Assembly: GCF_020510665.1 (NCBI RefSeq)
Contig: NZ_CP075187.1
Span: 2,332,001 to 2,396,000, forward strand
Length of the DNA stretch: 64,000 nt
Direction of reading: 5' to 3'
Source: Dechloromonas denitrificans
GTDB lineage: Bacteria; Pseudomonadota; Gammaproteobacteria; Burkholderiales; Rhodocyclaceae
Notes under the pieces: generated by a model
What the model saw: the letters and a program-made list of their open reading frames with translations, nothing else
The model's database searches: none
Told to the model about the DNA's origin: nothing
Translations under genes and position numbers: made by a program
In this document: piece after piece, positions 7,302-16,977 of the stretch
Layout of the letters: each line of letters opens with the position of its first letter
Position numbering within the stretch: the first letter of the stretch is position 1

Positions 7302-8711
7302 TTACAGTGTCACGAACTCGCCAGGACGAGGCATCTGCACGTTTGACCAAGCCAGTTTATCCTTGATGGCTTGCGCCAGGTCGGCCGAGGCACCAGCCTC
7401 GCCATGGACGACGAAGGTTTGCCCTGGTGGATGACGAAAACCGCCCAGCCAGCCGAGCAATGCCCCCTGATCGGCATGAGCTGAAAGTCCGCCGACGGTA
7501 TAGATACGGGCCCGGACAGGAACAGGCTGACCAAAGATATGAACCAGTCGCGCGCCATCGACCAAGCGTCGCCCCAAAGTGCCAGCCGCCTGAAATCCGG
7601 TGATCAGGATCGTACATTCGCTGCGTGGCAGATTTTCACGCAGGTGATACTTGATGCGCCCGGCCTCACACATGCCGCTGGCAGAAACAATCACGGCACC
7701 ACTGCGAATATCGTTCAGCGCCTTGGAGTGATCGGCATCGGAGACGAACTCAATGTGCATTTTGTCCGGATGCGAACCAAGCCAGTCGATCAGATCCCGC
7801 GTTTCAGGATCGAGCAATTCACGATGCGCCATCGTGATATGTGTCGCCTTGCTGGCCATGGGTGAATCGACATAAACCTTGAGCGGGCTGATCCGCTTGC
7901 GTCGAACCAGATCGGCCAGCATGTACAGCAACTCCTGGGTTCGCCCGACCGCAAAAGCCGGAATGATCAGGTTGCCGTGCGCAGCGCGTGTACGCTCGAA
8001 GGCATCGACGATTTCCTCTTCCGTTTCAATCATCGAACGATGCATGCGGTTGCCGTAAGTCGATTCGACCAGCAGCACATCCGCCTCGGTCGGTTGAGCA
8101 GGATCGCAGAGAACCGGCCGCCCCGGCATACCGAGATCGCCGGAAAAAATCATTTTCCGCGGTCGACCTTCACCGGAAACCGTAATTTCAAGCTGGGCCG
8201 AACCCAGGATGTGGCCAGCATCACGAAAAACGACGTTAACTGTTTCGACCGGATTGAACGTTTGACCGTAAGACACCGGCTTTAACTGCTCAAGTGCCGA
8301 CAAGGCCTGGGCAACGGAATAGAGCGGCGCAGGAATACCCCGCTCGCCCATGCCGCGACGATGCCGGTGGCGCAACTGCCACTCGGCCTCCTTTTCCTGG
8401 ATATGGGCGCTATCGGGCAGCAAAACCTCAAGCAGATCGATCGTTGCCGGGGTTGCGTAAATCGGCCCCTTGTAGCCCAGCATCGAGAGACGAGGCAGCA
8501 ATCCGGCATGATCGATGTGGGCATGCGTCAGCAAAACAAAGTCGATCTTGCGGACATCGAAGCCGAAATTGAGGGCTCGCTGATTCTTCTGGCGAGCCTC
8601 CGGACCCCCTTGAAACATGCCGCAGTCAACGAGAAAGCGGGTATTTCCTGTCTCGACCAGATAACAGGAACCGGTGACCTCGCCTGCCGCCCCCAGAAAA
8701 CCGAGTCGCAT
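7302..8711 (-). CDS. Beta-CASP metallo-beta-lactamase RNA-processing exonuclease/endonuclease
   Basis: A 469-aa MBL-fold nuclease of the beta-CASP group (CPSF73/YsxX-like), expected to cut or trim RNA with two zinc ions. Visible motifs are HAHIDHAG (HxHxDH), GHILGSAQLE, SGDLG, the beta-CASP elements ESTYG and PAFAVGRTQE, and the late GGLSAHADQ and VVHGEAGA histidines. ATG 8711 begins MRLGFLGAAGEVTG and is preceded by AGGAGG; the further upstream in-frame start would have no such site. It diverges from the usp gene with an 82-bp intergenic region and reads toward phaC. Confidence 0.9.
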   Translation of the reverse strand: MRLGFLGAAGEVTGSCYLVETGNTRFLVDCGMFQGGPEARQKNQRALNFGFDVRKIDFVLLTHAHIDHAGLLPRLSMLGYKGPIYATPATIDLLEVLLPDSAHIQEKEAEWQLRHRHRRGMGERGIPAPLYSVAQALSALEQLKPVSYGQTFNPVETVNVVFRDAGHILGSAQLEITVSGEGRPRKMIFSGDLGMPGRPVLCDPAQPTEADVLLVESTYGNRMHRSMIETEEEIVDAFERTRAAHGNLIIPAFAVGRTQELLYMLADLVRRKRISPLKVYVDSPMASKATHITMAHRELLDPETRDLIDWLGSHPDKMHIEFVSDADHSKALNDIRSGAVIVSASGMCEAGRIKYHLRENLPRSECTILITGFQAAGTLGRRLVDGARLVHIFGQPVPVRARIYTVGGLSAHADQGALLGWLGGFRHPPGQTFVVHGEAGASADLAQAIKDKLAWSNVQMPRPGEFVTL

Positions 8712-8793
8712 GGTTGATTTCCTCCTGACTTGGCGTAGCATGAACCTCAAGAAGGCCGAATGCAACGGCATTGCACAGTTTCAGGAGGTGACC

Positions 8794-9237
8794 ATGTTCA
8801 AACATATTCTTGTCCCAACCGACGGTTCCGAACTCTCGCGCGCCACGGCACAACGTGCTGTTTCCTTTGCCAAGGAAGCTGGTGCCCGGGTAACCGTCTT
8901 TTTTGCCAAACCGGAGTACCCGATCGCCTATTTTGGCGAAGGGGCGCTGATCGATCCGACAACGCCGGAAAAATTTGCCGAAATGGCTGACCAGCAAGCC
9001 ACGGAATATCTGGGCGAAGTGCAGAAGTTCTGTGCTGAAAATGGCGTCGAATGCAGCATCACCTCGGCAACGAGCGATGTTCCCTACGAAGCCATCATTC
9101 AGGCGGCAGAAACTTCAGGATGTGACCTGATTTTCATGGCATCCCACGGTCGACGCGGGATCAGCGGCTTTTTGCTGGGTAGTGAAACCAACAAGGTGCT
9201 GACGCATTCGAAGGTTCCGGTGCTGGTCTATCGTTGA
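8794..9237 (+). CDS. Universal stress protein, UspA family
   Basis: A 147-aa single-domain Usp protein. It opens with MFKHILVPTDGSELS and ends with the nucleotide-binding signature (HGRRG, eight residues, then GS) and VPVLVYR. The motif suggests an ATP-binding Usp type. ATG 8794 has a near-perfect AGGAGGTG site 3 bases upstream. Usp proteins respond to starvation, anoxia and redox stress; in this context that is inference. A strong hairpin follows the stop. Confidence 0.93.
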   Translation: MFKHILVPTDGSELSRATAQRAVSFAKEAGARVTVFFAKPEYPIAYFGEGALIDPTTPEKFAEMADQQATEYLGEVQKFCAENGVECSITSATSDVPYEAIIQAAETSGCDLIFMASHGRRGISGFLLGSETNKVLTHSKVPVLVYR

Positions 9238-9243
9238 CCAAAC

Positions 9244-9274
9244 CGCGAGTCAGTCCCCAGAGGGCTGACTCGCG
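9244..9274. terminator. Bidirectional hairpin between usp and a convergent gene
   Basis: CGCGAGTCAG (9244-9253) pairs perfectly with CTGACTCGCG (9265-9274), giving a 10-bp stem and an 11-base loop between convergent 3' ends. There is no clear T-run on either side. Confidence 0.6.
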
Positions 9275-9282
9275 CTGTCGAC

Positions 9283-9996
9283 TCAGCGCATTACACAGCG
9301 CCCATTGTCTTCAGGCTTGATACGGCAGAGCAGTTTGCCGCTTTGTGTATCGATAAAGCTGAGTGAAGTCAGCCGCCCGATCAGATAGCGTTTTTTCAAC
9401 GTAAAGTCGGTCGGTCTGCTGTATGTTGCCTTCCAGAAGGTAGTGCTCTCGCTGAGCAGTGGCGCTTCAAGACTGAGCGTCGCCATCAGGCCGACATGTT
9501 CGCTGGCGCTTGCCGGCAGATCTGCAACGAAACCGGCATCGTCATCAACTTTGCGCGGATAAAAATCGTAGAGATTCGCAAAGGCCAGAAAGTAGTCGTA
9601 GCGCCAACTGACCTTCATGTTCTGCGTTTCGCCGATCTTGTCTTCAAAGGCATAAGCACCACGTTCAACCTGTACCGACTGGAGCGGCAGGAATTTGTAG
9701 CGATAGTAGTCGTCGACCGCAGGATTCACATTGGGCTGCCAACTCCAGCCCTCAGCAATCTGATTGAATGCCATGCGATAACGCGCTTCGACCCGATCGC
9801 CATCCGGCTCGAAACTCAAGCCGGCATTCGTCAGATCGACGGCAACTTCAACCACGCGGCCAATGTTTGCCTGAAGTTCTGGCTCGGACAGACGCGCCAT
9901 GGCCTCGAACTGCCGGTCGGCAGGTTCGGCGGCATGCAGTGAGCCAAAAAAGGCGGCGACCGTGGCCGCCGTGAAGATATATCTGAGGGAGATCAT
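9283..9996 (-). CDS. Secreted/periplasmic protein of unknown function
   Basis: A 237-aa protein that starts MISLRYIFTAATVAAFFGSLHAA, a clear Sec signal peptide with a likely cut after HAA. The mature part is rich in aromatic residues (ASARYRMAFNQ-type strands, DDYYRYKF, YDYFLAFANLYDFYP) and has two cysteines near the end (LLCRIKPEDNGRCVMR) that could form a disulfide. No family is recognised. ATG 9996 is chosen because the signal peptide begins there. It is a monocistronic-looking gene between a convergent usp and the ABC exporter operon upstream. Confidence 0.65.
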   Translation of the reverse strand: MISLRYIFTAATVAAFFGSLHAAEPADRQFEAMARLSEPELQANIGRVVEVAVDLTNAGLSFEPDGDRVEARYRMAFNQIAEGWSWQPNVNPAVDDYYRYKFLPLQSVQVERGAYAFEDKIGETQNMKVSWRYDYFLAFANLYDFYPRKVDDDAGFVADLPASASEHVGLMATLSLEAPLLSESTTFWKATYSRPTDFTLKKRYLIGRLTSLSFIDTQSGKLLCRIKPEDNGRCVMR

Positions 9997-10095
9997 GTCG
10001 CATATTGTGTCGCCATTAGGGCGAATCACGGGGCCGATAGTGCGCCTTTGGGCAGCATCAAGCCCATGATGCATATCAACATTTTCTGATGCAAT

Positions 10096-11235
10096 TCAGA
10101 TTTGCGTCTGGCTGACGGCCTTGCGGAAGCGGACCAAGGCAACGGCAAAAAAACAGCTGCCGACCAGGCTCATCGCGAGCAGATCACGCCAGACAACGTC
10201 AAAACCTGCGCCACGATACAAAATGCCCTGGGCCAGCCGGACAAAGTAAGTCGTCGGTGCTGCCAGCATCAGATGCTGGACCAGCTGCGGCATACTTTCG
10301 CGCGGCGTGATACCGCCTGACAGCATCAGCAAGGGGATGATCGACAAGATGATCAACAAACCCAGTTGCGGCATCGAACGGGCCAGGGTGCCGAGAAAAA
10401 TACCGATTGAGGCGGCCGCAAAGAGATAGCAGGCGGCCGCCGTGAGAAAAAGTGGTACCGAACCGGCAATCGGCACCTTGAGCACTTGTTCGACCATCAC
10501 GATCAGGGCGAAGCTTGCCCCGAGCAGAACGGCCAGGCCATTGGCCCAGATCTTGGCCATCATGATCTCAAAGGGAGTCAGCGGCATGACCAGCAAGTGC
10601 TCGATGGTGCCGTGTTCTCTTTCTCGGATGAATGCTGCACCGACGAGAATGATGGTCAGCATGGTCACATTGTTGATCACCTCCATGACGCCGCCGAACC
10701 ACACGCCGGTCAGATTCGGATTGAAACGTACCCGCGTCGTCAGCCTGATTGGCGTTGCGCCGGCCTCCCGCGTACCGGTCAGGTATTCGCTGATTTCACC
10801 GAGGGCGATGCTCTTGATGTAGCTGGCACCGATAAACGCCTGGGCCATGATCGTCGCATCGATATTCAACTGTATTTCCGGATGGCGACCGGCCAGGATG
10901 TCGTGCTGGAAATTGGCCGGGATAACCAGTGAAAACGAGTAACGCCCAGCATCCATGCCGGCATCCAGTTCAGCCAGCGTGGTTTGCTGCGGTGTACTGA
11001 AATAAGGCGGGTAAAAAGCATCGACAATGCGTCGAGACAGCGGTGAATGGTCCTCATCGACGACCGCCAGCGGGGCATTGTGTAACTCTTGGGAGACGCC
11101 GGTTGCCGCGGTATAAATCGCTCCGCTGAAAGCCCAGACAATCAGCGCCAGCAAAACCTTGTCGGCCCACAGGCTTTTCAGCTCTTTCACGCCAAGACGA
11201 TAGATATTGCTCAGGCTGTGCAGCAGCGCATGCAT
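10096..11235 (-). CDS. ABC-2 type transporter permease (YhhJ/YbhR-like)
   Basis: A 379-aa exporter permease: one N-terminal helix, a large extracytoplasmic domain (about residues 55-175), then five C-terminal helices around INNVTMLTIILVGAAFIRER and LLIILSIIPLLMLSGG. The FIREREHGTIEHLLVMPLTP cytoplasmic loop is characteristic of ABC-2 permeases of the YhhJ/YbhR/YbhS group. ATG 11235 follows the rbbA-like stop by one base. It is the last gene of an HlyD / RbbA / permease operon, the same order as E. coli yhiI-rbbA-yhhJ. Substrate is unknown. Confidence 0.9.
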   Translation of the reverse strand: MHALLHSLSNIYRLGVKELKSLWADKVLLALIVWAFSGAIYTAATGVSQELHNAPLAVVDEDHSPLSRRIVDAFYPPYFSTPQQTTLAELDAGMDAGRYSFSLVIPANFQHDILAGRHPEIQLNIDATIMAQAFIGASYIKSIALGEISEYLTGTREAGATPIRLTTRVRFNPNLTGVWFGGVMEVINNVTMLTIILVGAAFIREREHGTIEHLLVMPLTPFEIMMAKIWANGLAVLLGASFALIVMVEQVLKVPIAGSVPLFLTAAACYLFAAASIGIFLGTLARSMPQLGLLIILSIIPLLMLSGGITPRESMPQLVQHLMLAAPTTYFVRLAQGILYRGAGFDVVWRDLLAMSLVGSCFFAVALVRFRKAVSQTQI

Positions 11236-11236
11236 G

Positions 11237-13978
11237 CTATTTCTCCTGCTTCCTGAGCAAAAGCACGGAAAGCAAGGTGAGCAGGGGAATGAAAGCGGCC
11301 AGCGCGACAAACTGCGGCAGCAAGTCAAGCATGCCCAGCGCCTTGGTAAAGGCACCGCGACTGATCACCAGAAAATAACTGGCCGGGAAAAACTGGCCTA
11401 TCCAGTAACTGAATCCTTCAAGCGAAGCGACCGGCGTGGTCAGCCCGGAAAACTGCACGGTCGGCAAGATTGTCAGAATGGCCGTTCCGAACAAGGCCGC
11501 AATTTGGGTGTGCGTAAAGGTCGAGATCAGCAAACCCAGCCCGGTCGTGACAATCACATAGAGGAATGCACCGCAGCACAGCGCAAGCAAACTGCCCTTG
11601 ATCGGCACATGGAACATCAGCTGCGACTGAATGACAAGCAGGACAAAACTGATCAAGGCCACGCCGATATAAGGCAATTGCTTGCCCAGCAGGAATTCAA
11701 GCCGAGTCACCGGTGTTACATAGAGATTGGTAATCGAGCCAAGCTCTTTTTCGCGGACAACCCCGAGCGCCATCAAAATGGCCGGGATGAAAATCAGCAG
11801 GATGGGAATGACCGCCGGCACCATGGCGTAAATACTCTTGAAATCCTGGTTGTAGCGATAGCGCGAAATGATGTTGGCCGGATAAGTTGTCTCGATACCG
11901 CTCGCTTCGCGAATCATCTGCTGGACATATTGCAGATGGACGCCTTGTGCGTAGCCGCGGACGGTTTCGCCGCGATAAGGCATTGCACCATCGACCCAGA
12001 TACCGACTTCCGGCCAATGACTGCGCCGCAAATCGCTGCCAAAACGCGGAGGAATATCGATCGCCAGCGATAATTCGCCATTCTTCATCCGCCGGTCGAG
12101 ATCGGCATCGTCGATGATTGCCGGTTGCTCGATGAAATAGCGCGAACCGGCAATATTGGCGATGTACGCCCGGCTTTCCGGCGACTGGTCTCGATCGAGT
12201 ACGGCAAAACGCAAGCCTTCGACATCCAGTGAAATACCAAAACCGAGCACGAACATCAACAGCACCGAGCCGAGCAAGGCAAACGCCAGGCGAATCGGAT
12301 CACGACGCAGCTCGAGCGTTTCGCGATAGGCGTAGCCAAGCAGGCGACGCAGGCTGAACCAGGCGGGTGGCAAAGGGGCGAGCCTGGTTTCATGGCTTTG
12401 AGCAAGGTCGACCGCGGCAGTGACCGTTTGCGGAACTTCCTTGCTCGCGCCGGTAGCGACCTCCAGGTAATCGATGAATGCCTCTTCGAGCGTTGCCTTG
12501 CCCCGTGCCGCACACAAACCGGCCGGCGTATCGCTGGCCAGCACCTTGCCGGCATGCATCAAGGAAATCCGGTCGCAGCGGGCAGCCTCGTTCATGAAAT
12601 GCGTCGAGATGAAAATGGTCACACCCTGCTCGCGGGAAAGCTCGACCAGCAGCGTCCAGAAGGCATCGCGCGCCACCGGATCAACCCCGGAAGTCGGCTC
12701 ATCGAGAATCAGCAAGGCCGGTTCGTGCACCACCGCAACGGCGAGCGACAAACGCTGCCGGATACCCAGCGGCAAATCGAGCGCCGGCACATCGGCATAA
12801 ATTTCCAGGCCGAAACGCTGCATCAGCAGGGCGATACGCGAAATACGCCGATCATCCGGCAGATGAAAGAGCCGGGCATGCAATTCAAGGTTGGCCCGAA
12901 CCGATAATTCGCCGTACAAAGAGAAACCCTGCGACATGTAGCCAACCTGCTTGCGCGTTTCGAGGTCGGTCGCATCGACTTGCTGGCCGAACAAACGGGC
13001 CAGCCCTTCACTCGGCGGCAAGAGTCCGGTCAGCATTTTCATCGTCGTCGTCTTGCCGCAACCATTCGACCCGAGAAAACCAAAAATCTCACCACGTTCA
13101 ATCCGGAAACTGACGCGGTCGACCGCCGTAAAATCGCCAAAACGCTGCGACAAGGCCTCCGCTTCGATGGCCAGCCCTCCGCTCTGCGTACTGCGCGGCG
13201 GAATGATCAATTGGCGATGCGTCTGGCGCCGGGCTTCGGGCAACAGGGCAATGAATGCGGCATCAAGCGAGGTTTGCCCGGTGACATCAAGCAAGTCGGA
13301 AGGCGCACCCTCGCCGATCACCCGGCCGGCATCCATCGCCACCAGCCAGTCGAACTGCTCGGCCTCTTCCATATAGGCCGTTGCGACAAGTACGCTCATC
13401 CCCGTCCGGTGCTGGCGTATGCGCGCGATCAGTTGCCAGAACTGGCGGCGGGACAGCGGATCGACCCCCGTTGTCGGTTCATCCAGAATAAGCAGATCGG
13501 GATCGTGGATCAGCGCACAGCACAAGCCGAGCTTTTGCTTCATGCCCCCGGACAGCTTGCTCGCCGGACGATCGCGGAACGAGCTCAGGCCGGTACTTTC
13601 CAGCAGGACAGCGATGCGCTGCTCGCGCTCGGCATGCCCCAGCCCGAACAAGCGGCCGAAGAAATCGACATTTTCGAAAACCGACAAAGTCGGGTAGAGA
13701 TTCTTGCCCAGGCCTTGCGGCATGTAGGCGATGCGCGGCTGGATCTGCGCCCGGAAGCGGGCGTTGGCAATATCGCCACCCAGCACCTCGACCCGCCCCG
13801 ACTGAATCTGACGCGCCCCCGCAACCAAGGCCAGCAATGATGACTTGCCTACACCGTCAGGGCCGATCAAACCGACCATGCAAGCCGCCGGCAAGGCTAT
13901 GTCCATCCGGTCGAGAGCGACGGATGTTGCATAGCGATGACTCACGCCCTGCAAACAAGCCACCGGCTGACGTTCCAT
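11237..13978 (-). CDS. rbbA: RbbA-type fused ABC transporter: two ATPase domains plus ABC-2 permease
   Basis: A 913-aa fusion, close to the 911 aa of E. coli RbbA. Two ATPase domains come first: domain 1 (about 5-235) has the Walker [10 protein letters not shown], signature [10 protein letters not shown] and Walker [13 protein letters not shown]; domain 2 (about 270-500) has GSNGCGKTT, a less canonical signature [10 protein letters not shown], and [12 protein letters not shown]. An ABC-2 permease domain follows (about 545-913) with a [20 protein letters not shown] loop. RbbA was named as a ribosome-bound ATPase, but with HlyD and permease partners a tripartite export role is more natural. It sits 6 bp after the HlyD gene. 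Confidence 0.92.
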   Translation of the reverse strand: MERQPVACLQGVSHRYATSVALDRMDIALPAACMVGLIGPDGVGKSSLLALVAGARQIQSGRVEVLGGDIANARFRAQIQPRIAYMPQGLGKNLYPTLSVFENVDFFGRLFGLGHAEREQRIAVLLESTGLSSFRDRPASKLSGGMKQKLGLCCALIHDPDLLILDEPTTGVDPLSRRQFWQLIARIRQHRTGMSVLVATAYMEEAEQFDWLVAMDAGRVIGEGAPSDLLDVTGQTSLDAAFIALLPEARRQTHRQLIIPPRSTQSGGLAIEAEALSQRFGDFTAVDRVSFRIERGEIFGFLGSNGCGKTTTMKMLTGLLPPSEGLARLFGQQVDATDLETRKQVGYMSQGFSLYGELSVRANLELHARLFHLPDDRRISRIALLMQRFGLEIYADVPALDLPLGIRQRLSLAVAVVHEPALLILDEPTSGVDPVARDAFWTLLVELSREQGVTIFISTHFMNEAARCDRISLMHAGKVLASDTPAGLCAARGKATLEEAFIDYLEVATGASKEVPQTVTAAVDLAQSHETRLAPLPPAWFSLRRLLGYAYRETLELRRDPIRLAFALLGSVLLMFVLGFGISLDVEGLRFAVLDRDQSPESRAYIANIAGSRYFIEQPAIIDDADLDRRMKNGELSLAIDIPPRFGSDLRRSHWPEVGIWVDGAMPYRGETVRGYAQGVHLQYVQQMIREASGIETTYPANIISRYRYNQDFKSIYAMVPAVIPILLIFIPAILMALGVVREKELGSITNLYVTPVTRLEFLLGKQLPYIGVALISFVLLVIQSQLMFHVPIKGSLLALCCGAFLYVIVTTGLGLLISTFTHTQIAALFGTAILTILPTVQFSGLTTPVASLEGFSYWIGQFFPASYFLVISRGAFTKALGMLDLLPQFVALAAFIPLLTLLSVLLLRKQEK

Positions 13979-13984
13979 GGCGCC

Positions 13985-14971
13985 CTACTTTCCGCTCACC
14001 TGCAAATTGGCCGGCCAGGCGGCGTCAGGCTGCAGACGGACATAAGCCACCCCCGGCATCCCTGCCTTGGCAAGATCGGCATGCGCTTCCAGCCAGGCCG
14101 GATCCGGCTTGATTTTCAGACGGAACATCAGCTTTTCCCGCTCACTCCGGGTTTCGACCTCGCGCGGCGTAAATTGGGCTTTCGGCGCAACAAAACTGAC
14201 CCGACCGGGAATCACCTGCCCTGGCAAGGCATCGAGCACAATCCGGGCTTCGCTGTTCAGGGCGACCTGCCCCGCAATTTCGGTCGGCAAGTAAATAGTC
14301 AGGTACATATCCGACAAATCGAGCAAGGTCAGCACCTTGCCACCAGCCGCCAGGACCTCGCCGCTCTCAGCCAGCCGGTAAAGTACGCGGCCACTGATCG
14401 GCGCCTTGAGATCGGTATCGTTGACATTGACCTTGAGGCTATCCACCCGGGCATCGGCTGCAGCGACCGCTGCTTCCGCCTCGGCCACACGGCTCTGCGC
14501 CTGCGACCGGCCGGCCTGCACGCCCTGCAAACCGCTGCTATCCCGGTCGAGCTTGTCGCCACTGATGAAGCCACGCCCCACCAGTTCCCTTGAGCGCTGC
14601 AGTGTTTTTCCGGCCAGCAACACGTCGCTGTCCGCCTTGCGTACGCCTGCCCGCGCCTCATTCACGGCCTGCCGGGCCTGACGGGCTTGCGCTTCGGCCA
14701 GCCGCAACTGGGCGCGCAGATCATCGGCATCAAGTCGGGCAAGCACGGCCCCCGCCTGCACCTGATCGCCTTCGCGAACATCGACCCGGCCCAGTCGCCC
14801 TGCGATTTTGGTAGCGACATCAACCTCGATCGCTTCGAGTCGCCCATTTCCGGCCGCCAGGCCGGTCGGCAGCCCGATGGGGCGCTGCAAGTAAAGAAAG
14901 TAGGCCAATGCTGCGGTCGACCCGGCCAAAGCCAGGAAAAACAGCATTTTGATCAGACGAGAACGGTTCAT
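13985..14971 (-). CDS. HlyD-family periplasmic adaptor (membrane fusion) protein
   Basis: A 328-aa adaptor with one N-terminal membrane anchor (LIKMLFFLALAGSTAALAYF), split lipoyl halves (AGRLGRVDVREGDQVQAG near residue 68 and LKAPISGRVLYRLAESGE near 200), a coiled-coil hairpin rich in Ala, Gln and Arg between them, and a beta-barrel domain at the C terminus. It resembles YhiI/YbhG. ATG 14971 is chosen because GAGGTGG lies just upstream. A further in-frame ATG at 15007 lies inside the long inverted repeat (14982-15017) and is rejected. First gene of the exporter operon. Confidence 0.92.
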   Translation of the reverse strand: MNRSRLIKMLFFLALAGSTAALAYFLYLQRPIGLPTGLAAGNGRLEAIEVDVATKIAGRLGRVDVREGDQVQAGAVLARLDADDLRAQLRLAEAQARQARQAVNEARAGVRKADSDVLLAGKTLQRSRELVGRGFISGDKLDRDSSGLQGVQAGRSQAQSRVAEAEAAVAAADARVDSLKVNVNDTDLKAPISGRVLYRLAESGEVLAAGGKVLTLLDLSDMYLTIYLPTEIAGQVALNSEARIVLDALPGQVIPGRVSFVAPKAQFTPREVETRSEREKLMFRLKIKPDPAWLEAHADLAKAGMPGVAYVRLQPDAAWPANLQVSGK

Positions 14972-14981
14972 ATACCACCTC

Positions 14982-15017
14982 ATTCGAATTACTGACCAGA
15001 AAGTCATTAATTCGAAT
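14982..15017. promoter_or_regulatory. Operator-like inverted repeat at the head of the ABC exporter operon
   Basis: ATTCGAATTACTGAC (14982-14996) and GTCATTAATTCGAAT (15003-15017) are inverted copies matching at 14 of 15 bases, with a 6-base spacer. The repeat starts 11 bp upstream of the HlyD start codon and covers the end of hoxW. Symmetric sites of this size and AT content are typical for TetR/AcrR-type repressors of export operons. No such regulator gene is in the window. Confidence 0.7.
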
Positions 15018-15504
15018 TATACGACGCCGCCCTCCAGTCAGCCACCTCTGTTTTCTCGAAAACCCCGACCAGGAAGGCAAAAGCCGCCGCCAGTGAGTGG
15101 CTTGCTGCAGCACTCAGCGGCTCTCCAAGCACGAACGACTCACCCCGCAAACAAAGGACGAAAGCCGGTGGAGGAGCTTCGTTCCCGATCCGGCAACAGA
15201 CGGCCAGCACCGCCTCCGGCGACAGGGCGTGCGTGGTGTGCGCCATGTCTCCTGCCGGCTGGATTTCAAAAAAACGATACGGCCCCGGCGTCCGCATACC
15301 GGCATCGATGAACAAGACCCGTTGCCGCCCAGCGAGATCCAGCGCATGTTCGATCTGCAGCTGAAAATCCTCAATCAGTTCAAAACGGCTGGCCAGCGGC
15401 GACCCGGCCAGCCAGTCGGCGATTCTGGCCAACAGCAGCGGGCCGAGCGCATCATCGCCACGACTCGGATTTCCCGTCGCCACAACGAGAACCGGGGCTT
15501 TCAT
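15007..15504 (-). CDS. hoxW: Hydrogenase maturation endopeptidase HoxW
   Basis: A 165-aa nickel-dependent endopeptidase (HyaD/HybD family) that removes the C-terminal peptide of HoxH after Ni-Fe insertion. Metal-binding positions expected of the family are visible: GNPSRGDDALGP (Asp), FIDAGMR (Asp) and THALSPE (His). ATG 15504 overlaps the hoxH stop as ATGA, so the protease is co-translated with its substrate. The gene is last in hoxFUYHW; its 3' end runs into the exporter operator. Confidence 0.92.
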   Translation of the reverse strand: MKAPVLVVATGNPSRGDDALGPLLLARIADWLAGSPLASRFELIEDFQLQIEHALDLAGRQRVLFIDAGMRTPGPYRFFEIQPAGDMAHTTHALSPEAVLAVCCRIGNEAPPPAFVLCLRGESFVLGEPLSAAASHSLAAAFAFLVGVFEKTEVADWRAASYNSN

Positions 15505-16964
15505 TGGCGACTCAAGGCATGCAGGAAGCGTCCTTCGGCATCGCGCAATTCGACACTCAGGGGCATTTTCCCGAGGGCATGCGTTGCGCAAGACAAACAG
15601 GGATCAAAGGCGCGAATGGCAACCTCGACATGATTCAACAAGCCTTCGGTCACTTCATGGCCGTTCAGGTAACGCCTGGCGACCTGCCGGACGGCTTCAT
15701 TCATGGCCTGGTTATTGTGGGTCGTGGACACAATCAGATTGGCCATCGTGACCAGATCATCGTCATCAATCTGGTAATGGTGGAGCAAAGTGCCGCGCGG
15801 CGCCTCGATCACGCCAATGCCTTCGCGCTGCCGCTTGCCCTCGACCATCAGGTCGCTGCCCAGCAGATCATCATCGTGCAGCAACTCCTTGATGACTTCG
15901 GCGGCATGCAGCATTTCGATCATCCGCGTCCAGTGATAGGCCAATGGCGCGTGCATCGGTGTTCCGCCGGCGTAATCGATGAACTCCTTGCGCTCATGTT
16001 CAGCAAATGGCGTCGATATCTGGTCGCAGTTCTGGACCCGGGCCAGCGGGCCAACCTTGTACCAGCCGTCTTCCTTGCCGAGCAATTTCAAATAGGGAAA
16101 TTTCATGTAGCTCCACGGCTTCACTTCCTCTTCAATATGACGTGCGTAATCCTGATAATCGATGCCATCGAAGATCGGTTTGCCATTTTCGTCACGCGCA
16201 CGCAGCGAGCCATGGTAAAAATCGAGCTGACCGTTATCGCCGACCAGCGACATGAAATTGGAACGAACCGTCGCAAAGCTGTTGTACAAGGCCGGATTCT
16301 GGCTATGCACCTTCTGGATCAAATGGACGGCATCGCGCGACCAGGCAACGATCTGGTAAATCTCACCCAGCAATTCGTCGCGCTCGGCCGGTGTTAATGA
16401 TTTGTTCATGCCGCCGGGTACCGCCCCCGTTCCATGCACCCGTTTTCCTGCGGTCAGGCGAATCACTTCCTGGCCAAATTTACGCAGCAGCACACCGCGT
16501 CGGGCTATTTCCGGATGCTCTGCCGCAACACCGACGATGTTGCGCCGACTGACATCGCTATCGAAACCGAAAAGCAGGTCCGGCGAACAGAGATGAAAGA
16601 AATGCAGCGCATGCGACTGCAGCATCTGGCCGTAATGCATCAAGCGACGAAGTTTTTCTGCCGCCGGCGTCAGGCGCTTTGCACCGACAACCTGATCAAG
16701 CGCCTTCGAGGCTGCAAGATGGTGGGAAACCGGGCAAATACCGCACAGGCGCTGAACCATCACCGGCACTTCCCAATAAGGCCGCCCCTGAATGAATTTT
16801 TCAAAGCCGCGGAACTCGACGATATGCAGGCGTACCTGATGCACCTTGTTGTGCTCATCAAGCAGGATCGTTACCTTGCCATGCCCTTCGACCCGCGAAA
16901 CAGGATCGATTGCCACGCGGCGCAAGCGCTCCGGGTGTTCGGCTGATTCCAGCGAATAAGTCAT
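15501..16964 (-). CDS. hoxH: NAD-linked bidirectional [NiFe]-hydrogenase large subunit HoxH
   Basis: Carries the Ni-Fe active site that interconverts H2 and protons plus electrons in the cytoplasmic HoxFUYH enzyme. The 487-aa protein has the first Ni ligand pair in RLCGICPVSHH (about residues 72-82) and the second in DPCLSCATH near the C terminus. About 25 residues (ALGKMPLSVELRDAEG onward) follow the last histidine; this extension is what HoxW would cut. It starts 13 bp after hoxY. Confidence 0.97.
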   Translation of the reverse strand: MTYSLESAEHPERLRRVAIDPVSRVEGHGKVTILLDEHNKVHQVRLHIVEFRGFEKFIQGRPYWEVPVMVQRLCGICPVSHHLAASKALDQVVGAKRLTPAAEKLRRLMHYGQMLQSHALHFFHLCSPDLLFGFDSDVSRRNIVGVAAEHPEIARRGVLLRKFGQEVIRLTAGKRVHGTGAVPGGMNKSLTPAERDELLGEIYQIVAWSRDAVHLIQKVHSQNPALYNSFATVRSNFMSLVGDNGQLDFYHGSLRARDENGKPIFDGIDYQDYARHIEEEVKPWSYMKFPYLKLLGKEDGWYKVGPLARVQNCDQISTPFAEHERKEFIDYAGGTPMHAPLAYHWTRMIEMLHAAEVIKELLHDDDLLGSDLMVEGKRQREGIGVIEAPRGTLLHHYQIDDDDLVTMANLIVSTTHNNQAMNEAVRQVARRYLNGHEVTEGLLNHVEVAIRAFDPCLSCATHALGKMPLSVELRDAEGRFLHALSRQ

Positions 16965-16977
16965 CGTCCCACCTCAA

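Noticed and set aside
8674..8793. Upstream extension of the universal stress protein
   Set aside because: The Usp fold begins at MFKHILVPTDGS, with a strong ribosome site; the extension overlaps the start of the divergent nuclease gene.
14972..15007. Upstream start (ATG 15007) for the HlyD-family gene
   Set aside because: It lies inside the operator-like repeat and has no ribosome site; ATG 14971 has GAGGTGG.
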